A DNA stretch of 64,000 nucleotides from Rhodospirillaceae bacterium UBA1479 (GCA_002325375.1 DCRZ01000006.1:190911-254910); one strand, 5' to 3'; positions 44,359 to 52,518 are shown, counted from the first letter of the stretch. The notes: a model not told the origin generated them from the letters alone. Translations and numbers: made by a program.

Positions 44359-45162
44359 TCAGGCGCTTTTCTCGATATCCTTTATAAAATACCTTCCTGG
44401 ATTTTCCAGTGTCGGCGTAACCACGGTCGGCGTCCCGATGCGAAGAATTTGTCCCAGCAACAGAATTGCGTTGTCACCAAGGTTTTGCAATGCGGACAGT
44501 ATCGCTTTCCTGTCGGCGATGGACAGGCCGGATTGAGTCTGATTATTGGAATCTGTTTTGCCATTTTCAGGGGGTGGCGGGGGCCGAAGGTCACCTTGAA
44601 TGCCGCCGCCGGGAAGGTGGCGAGCGTTGGTGATCTGTCGGAACTCGGTTGCCGGCTTCTTTCCGATGTTTTTTGGGAGCAATCGCGTAAGCATCTCTTC
44701 CGGCGTATCGGGCGTAAGCAGGATTCCGTTCGATCCCGGCTCGGAATGCGATGGCACATCTCCTCCTGGTGCCTTCATTTTTCCTGATGACACGGCACGT
44801 TGAGATAGAATTTCGGTCGGCCCCCAGGGTTTTACAATGCCGTCAACCCGGAGCCCGTCACCGGCCAGTCCGTTCAGCTTTTTCTGGCCCTTTTCGATGG
44901 CGCTGAGAAAGTCTTCATCGGCCTCCCGCGTGGCTGCTGGCATCAGATTGTTCTCGGCAAGGAAGGCGGAGGCTGTGCCCACATCGTCTGCTCTGTTCTC
45001 TTGGCCGCGCCCAATGGATGCCTTTAAGAAGGTGCGTCCATAACCCCCCATACCGTCCGTGCCACCGACACCGGGTAGGCCGGGTTCCGCAACGTCGTTT
45101 GGCTGATCTGAGGGCGTGGGTTGTGCGGACGGTAAGGCATGGTTCTGTTCGATGGTTCCCAA
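44359..45162 (-). CDS. Modular protein with X module and Y-like motif (island D)
   Basis: 267 residues from TTG 45162 (AAGGAG, 7-base spacing). Residues ~28-132 are the X module (GLPGVGGTDGMGGYGR, GLRVDGIVKPWGPTE, LSQRAVSSGKMKAP) shared with the GH108 lysin at 22496-23599. After a linker comes ATEFRQITNARHLPGGGIQGD, which resembles the Y-module motif AASEFRHV..IQG. The C-terminus has a hydrophobic helix (ILSALQNLGDNAILLLGQILRI) and no enzymatic domain. Directly after the terminase gene. Function unknown. Confidence 0.68.
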   Translation of the reverse strand: MGTIEQNHALPSAQPTPSDQPNDVAEPGLPGVGGTDGMGGYGRTFLKASIGRGQENRADDVGTASAFLAENNLMPAATREADEDFLSAIEKGQKKLNGLAGDGLRVDGIVKPWGPTEILSQRAVSSGKMKAPGGDVPSHSEPGSNGILLTPDTPEEMLTRLLPKNIGKKPATEFRQITNARHLPGGGIQGDLRPPPPPENGKTDSNNQTQSGLSIADRKAILSALQNLGDNAILLLGQILRIGTPTVVTPTLENPGRYFIKDIEKSA

Positions 45163-45196
45163 GGGAAGGCTCCTTTTTCAGTCAGTTTGCTTCCAG

Positions 45197-46720
45197 TCAC
45201 AAAGTGAAATCCGTCGTTGCTGTGAAAGTCCCGCTGCCTCGCCAGTTGGGCTTGCGGCGGGTGATGCCGTCGGCGGGCAGGACGCCACGGCCTAGACGGA
45301 CCGGCTCCGTCAAAAGACACCCGGCGACCGCATCCAGGCCGTCGTCCCGGCAGGTCAGGCCGGGCGCCCATTCGCGCATTTCACGCACGAACGGAGTCCG
45401 CCAGATACTTTCATGAGCATGCAGGCGCCCGGCCGCCAGAACGGCGTCGAAGGCATCCAGAATGCGCAGATCCTTGGCGCGGTGGCTGGTCGCTTCGATC
45501 ACCGCCGCCTCGACCCCCGCCGTTCCCAGGGCGCGGCGCAGCAGGCCCGGCAGGAACCGCCCGATACCGTTGGTCTCCAGCGTCACAGAGGGCAGATGGT
45601 TGTCGCGCAGGAAGGCGGCGACCTGCCGGCATTGCTGCGAGGCTTCGTCGCGGTCGTCATTGTCCGATCCCGCCGCCGCGCGCACCGCCTCCGCCGGGTC
45701 GTGTTCCAGATAACGGACGGCGTGCAGGTAATGGGTGCCGTCCTGATCCGTGAACAGGGCGGCGATCACGCTGGCATCCCCGGCGCCCGGCGCGCCGTAT
45801 GCCGGATCCCACCAGCAGGACGCCGACGCCAGGCGCTTGCCGCCGAGGGTCAGAACGCCGATGCCGTTGCGTTCCGCATAGTCCAACGGATGGGGATAGG
45901 CGACCAGACGGTCCGGGTCGAGGCGGCTGTCCAGGATGTTGACGGGCTCCAGCAGCATCTGGCTGCGGAACTTGTTGGGGCCGCTGCGCTCGCGGATCGC
46001 GTCGATGCGGGCAATGGGAAACCGTTCCGGCCATCGCGACCTTCCGCCGGGGCCCAGCAACGGCACCTCAAGTCTCTGAAATCCGGCGAGGAAAGGCTGG
46101 CCGTCCACCGCGCCGGTCCGGACCTCGGACGCGTAAATGGTGTCGTAGGCATGGGGTGTGCCGACATAAAGCTGCAGGCCATCCGGCACCAAAACGTATT
46201 CGATTTCTGCCAGGCGCGCGCGCAGATCGGCACGCTTGGGCGCGGTGTCGCAGGTGTTGGGCACCTCGATATCGTCACAGATCACCACGTCTGCGCGCGA
46301 GCCGGTTAGGTTGGCGCCGATGCCGCGGGCCAACATGGAAGGATCGCGCAGTTCCGCCCGGCGGTTGACCGTGAACTGCTCCGACGCCCATTGGTCGGCC
46401 CGCGGCGGCTTCAGGTGCCGTGTCAGCGGATGGCGTTCGATGATGCGCTTGACGTTGCGCACCATCTTGCGCGCCAGCGCCAGATCCGCCGCCAGCACCA
46501 TGATGCGCAGGTCCGGGTCGCGCCACAGCATCCAGGCGCAGAACAGGCCGACCAGGGTCGATTTTCCCGAATTGCGGAACGCCATCAGCAACAGTTCGTG
46601 GCGGCCCGCCTGGCGCTCACCCTCCAGCCACTGGGCGATGTGGATATGGAGGTCTGGCGTGTTCAGCCCCTGCAGGTTGTTCCACAGGACGACGAAGACG
46701 GCGAAGTTGACCGGCGGCAT
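45197..46720 (-). CDS. Phage terminase large subunit
   Basis: 507 residues. The N-terminal ATPase has Walker A FRNSGKSTLVGLF and Walker B VVICDDIEVPN; the C-terminal nuclease domain has WWDPAYGAPGAGDASVI with its acidic residues, ETNGIGRFLPGLLRR and CRDDGLDAVAGCLL. Packages DNA into the procapsid. Both active sites look intact. No small terminase gene was identified beside it. Confidence 0.93.
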   Translation of the reverse strand: MPPVNFAVFVVLWNNLQGLNTPDLHIHIAQWLEGERQAGRHELLLMAFRNSGKSTLVGLFCAWMLWRDPDLRIMVLAADLALARKMVRNVKRIIERHPLTRHLKPPRADQWASEQFTVNRRAELRDPSMLARGIGANLTGSRADVVICDDIEVPNTCDTAPKRADLRARLAEIEYVLVPDGLQLYVGTPHAYDTIYASEVRTGAVDGQPFLAGFQRLEVPLLGPGGRSRWPERFPIARIDAIRERSGPNKFRSQMLLEPVNILDSRLDPDRLVAYPHPLDYAERNGIGVLTLGGKRLASASCWWDPAYGAPGAGDASVIAALFTDQDGTHYLHAVRYLEHDPAEAVRAAAGSDNDDRDEASQQCRQVAAFLRDNHLPSVTLETNGIGRFLPGLLRRALGTAGVEAAVIEATSHRAKDLRILDAFDAVLAAGRLHAHESIWRTPFVREMREWAPGLTCRDDGLDAVAGCLLTEPVRLGRGVLPADGITRRKPNWRGSGTFTATTDFTL

Positions 46721-46759
46721 GGGTCCTCGCGGTTGTGACGATTTTGGTTGTGGGCGGGC

Positions 46760-47350
46760 TCAGGGTTGACCGGTGTTGCGCCCGGAATTCTCTGTAAACA
46801 TGAAGTTCACGGGCAGGGAGACCCGGGCCGCGACCGGCCCGAAGTTGGGTGTCGAACAATGGCGCATGCGGCCCGCCATGAAGATCAGCCGGCCCGGCGG
46901 TGTGTCCAGCCGATGGCATCGTGCGGGATCGGTCTCGTCCTGGATGACCAGATCGCCGTCGTCGCCTTGCACCGAATAGACGGCGACCACGGGGGTCTCT
47001 CCATGGGCGTGCCAAGGTACGCCTTCGTTGGGTTTGTAATGATTGCACCAGGACCTGTGGCGGAAGGGCCGGCCGACAAGCGCCGGCTGCCAGCGTTCCA
47101 GATAGACGGCGAGTGCCGCGTAGAGCCGTTCCGCCAAGCCGGCCAGTCCGGGCGGCAGGGGCCTGTGGTCGAACAGACATTCCGTCGCCCGCCGGTGCAA
47201 TATGTTGTCGCCGTGGATGCGGTCCCGCGTCGCGTCGGCGGTGCGCATTTCCGCGAGGATCAGATCGTTCATGGCGGCGATGCGCCCGCCGGCGAAATCG
47301 AAGATCATGACTTCAGGGATCGGCTCCGTCCGGCGGACGAGGTCACGCAT
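46760..47350 (-). CDS. 2-oxoglutarate/Fe(II) oxygenase-like protein
   Basis: 196 residues. NHYKPNEGVPWHAHGETPVVAVYSVQGDDGDLVIQD..PPGRLIFMAGRMRHCSTPN...ARVSLPVNF has the double-stranded beta-helix pattern. HxH, a distal His and Arg fit the phage-type family (2OG-FeII_Oxy_5 style), in which HxH replaces HxD. Expected to hydroxylate a protein or small molecule. ATG overlaps the stop of the radical SAM gene by 8 bases; last gene of the cassette before terminase. Confidence 0.75.
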   Translation of the reverse strand: MRDLVRRTEPIPEVMIFDFAGGRIAAMNDLILAEMRTADATRDRIHGDNILHRRATECLFDHRPLPPGLAGLAERLYAALAVYLERWQPALVGRPFRHRSWCNHYKPNEGVPWHAHGETPVVAVYSVQGDDGDLVIQDETDPARCHRLDTPPGRLIFMAGRMRHCSTPNFGPVAARVSLPVNFMFTENSGRNTGQP

Positions 47351-48758
47351 TGACCGCCTCCGCCTGATCCGTGTGCGCCAGGCGGATGACTTCCGCCGAC
47401 ACTGTGCCGGGCCGGCGGATGAAGGCGCCGTCCAGGGCGTCGATCCGGGTCAGCGTCCTGCCGGTCAGATAATAGAGGGCCGCCGCCAGCATGGCCGTGT
47501 TGTAGGTGAAGCTGACGTCGCAGGCGGCCTGCCAGTACTTTCCTTCCAGGAACATGCAGGACCCCTTGCACAACTGGACCACGGGGCAGCTGCGGCATTC
47601 GTCGCGGGTCTGGTGATGGTGCGCCGTGTCCAGGCGCACGGCAGCCAGATCGCGGACATTGCCCAGGTTGTGATGGGGGTCGTCGGCGGACACATTGTGG
47701 CAGGTTGTGACCTCGCCCATCAGGTTGACGGCGATGGTGTCCTCGCGGTCCATGCCGCATTTCTGGCCAAGGGCGGCGAGCGGGCGCTTCTTGCCGAGCG
47801 AGTCGAGGAAGTCCTCGATCTTGCCGCGCACGGAATTGCAGCCGGGTACGGTCAGGCCGTTGGCGGCCTCGGCGAACAGGGTGTGCAGGGCCGCCCGGTG
47901 GTCCGCCTCGCCCTGCGGCGTGCAGGCCAGGGCGTCGTCGTCGTAAGGCAGCAGGATTTCTTCGGTGTTGGAGGAGATTGATCCCGGCGGCACGCCCAAC
48001 TTGTCCTCGATATGGCGGCGCACGGCAGCGAGGGAATAATTCCACCGCGTCAGCACGGTGCCGAAGCCGAAGCCGAAGGACAGCGCGTCGTCGGAGGATC
48101 CGTCCGCGTCGCCCAGTTGGCCCGCCGCCGTCATCAGCCGGCGGATCAACCGGCATTTTTCCGGATCGTCCAGAATGTCTTCCGGGTTGCGGTACTTCTG
48201 AGCCGGGCCGTCGTGGCTGATCTGCACCCCGACCCGCTGGGCGATCAGCCAGTCGATCTTTTCATCGTCCAACAGGGAGCCGTTGGTGATGACGTTGAAC
48301 CGGGCCCGGGGATAGCGCCGGCGCAGCTCGTCGCCGAGAATTTTCAGCTTGGCCCAGTAGACGAAGGGCTCGCCGCCCCAGAATTCGATCCTCAGGCCGC
48401 TGCCGCCGTCCTTGGCAGCGCCGTCGGTCGCGAACCAGGTATCGAGATTGCGCAGGAACAGTTTCGCGTCCTCGGTGGCGCCGCCCAGAAAAGTGTTCCA
48501 GTTCGCCTGATTGCAATAGGCGCAGGCGTAATTGCATTTGAAGCCCATCTGGATTTTCAGGGTGCGGATGCCCGCCTTGTGGCCGGGGTTGTCCGGCGAC
48601 ACGCGCCGCGGCACGGGCCAGGACACGGGCCCCTCGGCGGTGAAGGCGCGATGGTCGATCTGCTCGCCGTCGCCGTCCTCACGGATCAAGGTGGAGTCCT
48701 TGGGGTCGTAGAGAAGACGGAGAGTGTCCTCTCCTTCCAGGGTCAGTCTGTAGGTCAT
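47343..48758 (-). CDS. Radical SAM / SPASM-domain enzyme
   Basis: 471 residues from ATG 48758. C75-x3-C79-x2-C82 (CNYACAYC) binds the SAM cluster; FWGGEPFVYWAKLKIL and ITNGSLLDDEKIDWL follow as in anaerobic sulfatase-maturase/peptide-modifying enzymes. The C-terminal SPASM-like region carries CGMDRE, TTCHN, CRSCPVVQLCKGSC and AACDV for auxiliary clusters. Such enzymes act on peptides or proteins. The gene overlaps both neighbours, and the Cys-tract Hint protein is encoded at the head of the same cassette, making that protein a natural substrate candidate (inference). Confidence 0.9.
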   Translation of the reverse strand: MTYRLTLEGEDTLRLLYDPKDSTLIREDGDGEQIDHRAFTAEGPVSWPVPRRVSPDNPGHKAGIRTLKIQMGFKCNYACAYCNQANWNTFLGGATEDAKLFLRNLDTWFATDGAAKDGGSGLRIEFWGGEPFVYWAKLKILGDELRRRYPRARFNVITNGSLLDDEKIDWLIAQRVGVQISHDGPAQKYRNPEDILDDPEKCRLIRRLMTAAGQLGDADGSSDDALSFGFGFGTVLTRWNYSLAAVRRHIEDKLGVPPGSISSNTEEILLPYDDDALACTPQGEADHRAALHTLFAEAANGLTVPGCNSVRGKIEDFLDSLGKKRPLAALGQKCGMDREDTIAVNLMGEVTTCHNVSADDPHHNLGNVRDLAAVRLDTAHHHQTRDECRSCPVVQLCKGSCMFLEGKYWQAACDVSFTYNTAMLAAALYYLTGRTLTRIDALDGAFIRRPGTVSAEVIRLAHTDQAEAVNA

Positions 48759-49453
48759 CAACCGAACTCCCAATCCTCGGGTTGAGGTGGTGGTACGGAA
48801 AAACGGCCGAATTCAGGGTTCGGCGTGCCGTCCGGGAGAACCTCCCTCACGTCCCGGTAATCCACGGCGTTTTCCGGACTGGTCACGTCGAAGGAGCCGA
48901 CGAATCCCAGAGCCCCCAGGCGCGCCTCTATGATTACGCCGTCACTGATGAACCCGTTCGTAGGTTCGCCGTCGGAGATGACTTTGAGTGCGGGAACCAG
49001 GCCGATGCCTGTGGTGTCGAGAATGTGCTGTAGAAACCTGAAGACATAAACGTGTTGCTTGTGATGCCAATGTGGGTACTGGGCTGCTTGGCGCAGGTCG
49101 GTCGTGGCCAGAGCGGCCATGTCGTCCAACTCCATGAGCCGATAGGACTCCGGAGCCGGGGTTCCGTCGAACAAGGTGCTGACGTAGTGGACAGCACCGT
49201 CCCGCATGGCCTCGGGGTTCCATGGAATGACGACGTCCCCGACCGGCGCCAACAGCATGCCGGCAAGGCGCGGCGACAGGTCTTCACCAAGGGCATTGCT
49301 TCCCGTGCCCCCCTCGCCAGGCCGATTAACGCCGTCGCGTTGGCGGTACCAGGTGCGCAGGCGCAGATGATCCGCTGCCACCGTGCAGTCATGAACCAGG
49401 TTCTCGAAGGTTGATCCGGCAACGGCCCAGGCGCGTCGTGCTCGCTTCAACAT
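48758..49453 (-). CDS. Unknown protein of the radical SAM cassette
   Basis: 231 residues from ATG 49453, overlapping the end of the phosphatidyltransferase gene by 7 bases; its stop overlaps the radical SAM start (TGATG). No signal peptide. Recognisable stretches are LSPRLAGMLLAPVGDVVIPWNP, AVHYVSTLFDGTPAPESYRLMELDDM and YPHWHHKQHVYVFRFLQHIL. The HWHHKQH cluster could bind metal. The Pro-rich C-terminus ends PPPQPEDWEFG. No family recognised. A substrate or accessory subunit of the maturase are both possible. Confidence 0.7.
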   Translation of the reverse strand: MLKRARRAWAVAGSTFENLVHDCTVAADHLRLRTWYRQRDGVNRPGEGGTGSNALGEDLSPRLAGMLLAPVGDVVIPWNPEAMRDGAVHYVSTLFDGTPAPESYRLMELDDMAALATTDLRQAAQYPHWHHKQHVYVFRFLQHILDTTGIGLVPALKVISDGEPTNGFISDGVIIEARLGALGFVGSFDVTSPENAVDYRDVREVLPDGTPNPEFGRFSVPPPQPEDWEFG

Positions 49454-50175
49454 GGGCCCGGCTCGCTCTGCAGACCACGGTCTTCCTGCGTCGGCGCTGC
49501 AGGGTGAACCCGCCGGACGTAGCGCGCGGTGGCGGCCGCGACCCATATGGTCAGGGCGACGACGACGCCCGTATAGGCCCAGGCCCAGACCTGGAGCCCG
49601 TCGCCGCCGGCCACGGCGAACAGCACGATCCAATAGTCGTTGCGGCAGACGTCGAGGCCCCACTTTACCCGGCGCATGGCGGGCCGCTGGCGCGGGGTCA
49701 GAAGTTTTTGCGGATTCCAGGGAACGACCTCCAGGCGCTGGCGCTTTGCCAGGCCCCAGCCGACGCCCATGAGCACAAGGCGCAGCAGGACCGCCGCCCC
49801 GCCGCCGACCCAGACCAGGGTCGGATCATTCTGACGCAGGCCGATGACAACCATGACCAGGACCATGGTCACGTAGCCGACGGCGATGTCGTAGAGCCCG
49901 CCCAGGTTGGTGGCGCGGCTGGTGGCGCGGGCGACATGGCCGTCGATCCAGTCGATCCAGCGCGAGGCAAAGATCAAGCCAGCGCCGGTCACGGCGGAGG
50001 CCCAATCCGTTCCGCGCCAGATGACCGCAAGGCCGACGAGCGCCAGGATCAGGCTTGCCGTCGTGATCCAGTTGGGGTGCAGCCAGGTCAGCCGGGGGGC
50101 GATGGCCAGGGCCGTGTCACGGTCCCAGTTGAGCAGCCGGTCGCGGGTCATGGCGGGGGGCATGCCAGAAGTCAT
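49447..50175 (-). CDS. CDP-alcohol phosphatidyltransferase homologue, fourth Asp missing
   Basis: 242 residues from ATG 50175 (GAGGAG box), overlapping the Hint gene by 59 bases. Several hydrophobic segments. The family motif is visible as D75-W-I-D78-G79-HV-A82-R83-x8-G92-GLY-D96-IAV-G100. The first three aspartates are kept but the fourth, the presumed general base, is glycine. Normal members swap CMP on CDP-alcohols for an alcohol acceptor in the membrane. This one may have changed chemistry or be non-catalytic. Second gene of the cassette. Confidence 0.82.
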   Translation of the reverse strand: MTSGMPPAMTRDRLLNWDRDTALAIAPRLTWLHPNWITTASLILALVGLAVIWRGTDWASAVTGAGLIFASRWIDWIDGHVARATSRATNLGGLYDIAVGYVTMVLVMVVIGLRQNDPTLVWVGGGAAVLLRLVLMGVGWGLAKRQRLEVVPWNPQKLLTPRQRPAMRRVKWGLDVCRNDYWIVLFAVAGGDGLQVWAWAYTGVVVALTIWVAAATARYVRRVHPAAPTQEDRGLQSEPGPC

Positions 50176-51346
50176 GGCGAGTCTCCTCTCGCAGGTAGCT
50201 TTGGAAGGGGAAGGCGTAGTCGGGTCCGGCGACGGCCCACAGGCCGCCATGAACCTCGTAGCTGCCGGATCCGTTGTGGCAGATCGGCTCGTACAGCATC
50301 AGGGTGCCGTCATGGTGGATCGGCTCGATGCGCTCGACGGCAAGGAAGCTGTCAAAGCTGCCCCAGGCGAGGCGGTCACCAACCAGCATCTGTTTCGGCC
50401 GCTCACTCTTGGGCGCATATATACCGTCTGCCGGCGGTTCCGCCACGCCGTGAATACCGGCGAAGCGGGCGAGGGAGCCGGGCTCCTTCATGGCCGCGTA
50501 CCAGCCGGCCGGATCGGCGGCGACCCATCCGCGGGCGAGGGACCAGATGCGGTGCGCCCCCGCCACGAAATAACGGCCGTTGAGCAGAAAGGCACTGTGC
50601 GGACCGATGCGACCGACGAACATGCGGTCGACGCGGTTGATGATGCCGAACGCGCCCTTCACCAGATCGCTCGGTTGCAACTGCGCGATGTCTCGTTGGC
50701 TGCCGTCGGCCATGGTCACCGGGGTGCCGGCTGGAAAGCACGCACAGTCGCAGGCGCAATCGCAAGCACAGACGCAGGCGCAATTGCAGTTGCAGTTGGA
50801 ATAGCAATTGTAGGCGGCTGAGCCGGCGCCGTCGGTGCCTTGGCCGAAGCCAGTGACCTCACGCTGTTTCATGACCGTCAATGCGCCGTCTGACGTAACC
50901 GCATAGGCCGTGCGCTGTGGCACGTTCCAGTCGGCGAGGTCTGTGTTCGAGGTCGTCTGCCCGCCGGCGAAGTCGAATCCGGGATTGGTCGGGTTCTGAG
51001 CCATGATCGTGCCGCCGTTGCGGTTGGTGGGCGTGCCGCCGATCCCGGGCCAGGTGTACCAGGCGCCGTCCGGCGGCATCCAATAGGGATCGCCGGCGCA
51101 GTTGCCGTTCTTCAGAAGTCCCGTGCAGTTTTCCACCCGGATGTCCACATGCCGTTCGCGCTTGAAGCCGTCGACCGGCAGTCGCGACGGCCCGACGCCG
51201 TGCAGGCGGTCGTGGGTCTTCACGCCGGGGTCGTCCACATGCGCCGTTTGGCGATGCAGGCCCATGGTCAGCCCGCCGTCGTCGGCCTGCGCCGCCGCCG
51301 GGCCCGGACTGAGGCTGCGCGGATCGTCGCCGCTCCGTGCACTCAT
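50117..51346 (-). CDS. Alternating-cysteine tract fused to a Hint domain
   Basis: 409 residues. The N-terminal ~180 residues are Gly/Asn/Thr-rich, with NCTGLLKNGNC near 73-83. Residues 181-203 hold eleven cysteines, from C185 to C203 at every second position (NCNCNCACVCACDCACDCAC). The last, C203, is also residue 1 of a Hint domain (CFPAGTPVTMADGSQRDIAQL, GAHRIWSLARGWVAADP, LYEPICHNGSGSYEVHGG). No C-terminal HN-C splice junction is seen, and the block-B TxxH appears as AGAH, so ordinary intein splicing is unlikely; cleavage or adduct formation at C203 is possible. ATG overlaps the preceding stop. Heads the radical SAM cassette. Confidence 0.8.
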   Translation of the reverse strand: MSARSGDDPRSLSPGPAAAQADDGGLTMGLHRQTAHVDDPGVKTHDRLHGVGPSRLPVDGFKRERHVDIRVENCTGLLKNGNCAGDPYWMPPDGAWYTWPGIGGTPTNRNGGTIMAQNPTNPGFDFAGGQTTSNTDLADWNVPQRTAYAVTSDGALTVMKQREVTGFGQGTDGAGSAAYNCYSNCNCNCACVCACDCACDCACFPAGTPVTMADGSQRDIAQLQPSDLVKGAFGIINRVDRMFVGRIGPHSAFLLNGRYFVAGAHRIWSLARGWVAADPAGWYAAMKEPGSLARFAGIHGVAEPPADGIYAPKSERPKQMLVGDRLAWGSFDSFLAVERIEPIHHDGTLMLYEPICHNGSGSYEVHGGLWAVAGPDYAFPFQSYLREETRHDFWHAPRHDPRPAAQLGP

Positions 51347-51750
51347 CAGTAATTGACCCCGTCCACCACGACGTGAACTGTCTTGTCGACGGTCAGCGTG
51401 GTGGTCATGGCGACGGCGAGTGTCTCGTCCGCACCGAGCGTGAGGAAACGGCCCGGGTCGGCGGGGATTGACGGGATGACTGCGGGGTCGAGAAGGTCGA
51501 CCGCCGGCGCCCCGTTCACGCGACCAGAATTCGTCGGCAGTTCGAAGGTTGCAAGGATGCAGGACGTGGTGCCGTCGTTTTTCATCAAAGTGAGCGACGG
51601 CGTGGTGTCGTCCGTGGAGGCGGAAACCAGGTGCACGCGGGCTCCATTGGTGCCGGCGGTGAAGATGGTCTGCGCCGTGGTGCCGTCACTGTTGGTGATG
51701 ATGGTGCATTTGGAATTTCGCGCACCGAGATAATCGGGGGTCGTTGCCAT
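51346..51750 (-). CDS. Beta-rich phage protein of unknown function
   Basis: 134 residues, Thr/Ser/Asp-rich and strand-forming throughout (KCTIITNSDGTTAQTIFTAGTNGARVHLVSASTDDTTPSLTLMKNDG). It resembles small tail or decoration beta-sandwich proteins by composition only. Between the tail fibre and the Hint protein and overlapping the latter by one base, so likely part of the virion surface or of the cassette. Confidence 0.65.
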   Translation of the reverse strand: MATTPDYLGARNSKCTIITNSDGTTAQTIFTAGTNGARVHLVSASTDDTTPSLTLMKNDGTTSCILATFELPTNSGRVNGAPAVDLLDPAVIPSIPADPGRFLTLGADETLAVAMTTTLTVDKTVHVVVDGVNY

Positions 51751-51762
51751 GTCTTGGTCTCC

Positions 51763-52464
51763 TCAAAGGCCGAAGCTGAGCGCCGTCAGATGGGCGCCAT
51801 GGGTCAAGGTCGGGTCGTAATGGAGGCTGCCGGCCGAATTGACGGTGAGAACGGCCCCCGCGTTGCCGACCGTCGGCGGCGTCACGCCCAAGTCTTCTTG
51901 CGCCGACAGGGTGGCGCGGGCCGAAAGTGGATCCGTATCGTCGAGCAGCGTCGCGATGAAGGTGGTGGCCGACAGGCCGCCGATGGACCCGGCGCCGGCC
52001 ACCGGGTTTCCTTCCGCGTCGAAGGCGAGGAAGGTGCCGCCGCGGGCCGCGCGGTCCGGCAGGGTCAGCACTGCGTCCGGATCGGTCGGCGAGAGTTGCA
52101 AAGATCGCCGTGTGTCGTCGGCGACCTGCTGCAGGGCGGCGGTCAAGAAATCCAGCTCGTCGTTGATGACGCGGGCCCGGAAGGCGCCCGATTCCTGAAA
52201 GTCGGACTGTCGCGCGATGGTCAGCCGGCGGCGCAGGGTGACGGCGATGCCGGCGGCGGGGGCGGTATCAAACGTGACTTCGCCGCCCAGGTCCTGCCCG
52301 GCGCCAGACACGGCATAACCGGTTTCCTGCAGGGCGTCGTCGAGATAGACCTCCAGGTCGGCGGTTTTGAAGATGGGGAAGGGATAGGTGAACAGGGTCT
52401 GCGTGCCGTCGGCGACGTAGCGCTTGCGCGGCGTGATGTCGCCGATCTGAATATGATCTGCCAT
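51763..52464 (-). CDS. Phage tail fibre-like protein
   Basis: 233 residues. The N-terminal part YVADGTQTLFTYPFPIFKTADLEVYLDDALQETGYAVSGAGQDLGGEVTFDTAPAAGIAVTLRR is the T7 gp17-like tail-attachment domain. The remaining part is short and trimeric-fibre-like (DPLSARATLSAQEDLG) and ends without a receptor-binding or chaperone domain. Much shorter than T7 gp17 (553 residues), so it may serve as an adaptor for other surface proteins encoded next to it. Confidence 0.8.
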   Translation of the reverse strand: MADHIQIGDITPRKRYVADGTQTLFTYPFPIFKTADLEVYLDDALQETGYAVSGAGQDLGGEVTFDTAPAAGIAVTLRRRLTIARQSDFQESGAFRARVINDELDFLTAALQQVADDTRRSLQLSPTDPDAVLTLPDRAARGGTFLAFDAEGNPVAGAGSIGGLSATTFIATLLDDTDPLSARATLSAQEDLGVTPPTVGNAGAVLTVNSAGSLHYDPTLTHGAHLTALSFGL

Positions 52465-52518
52465 GGGTTTCTCCGGAATGTCAGCAGGGGGCGGGTGTCG
52501 CGGTCGGGACAGGCCGGA

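Noticed and set aside
50738..50806. Hexamer-like periodicity considered as a CRISPR or microsatellite array
   Set aside because: It is inside a coding gene, with synonymous variation between units and no spacer structure; the signal is the CxC protein pattern.
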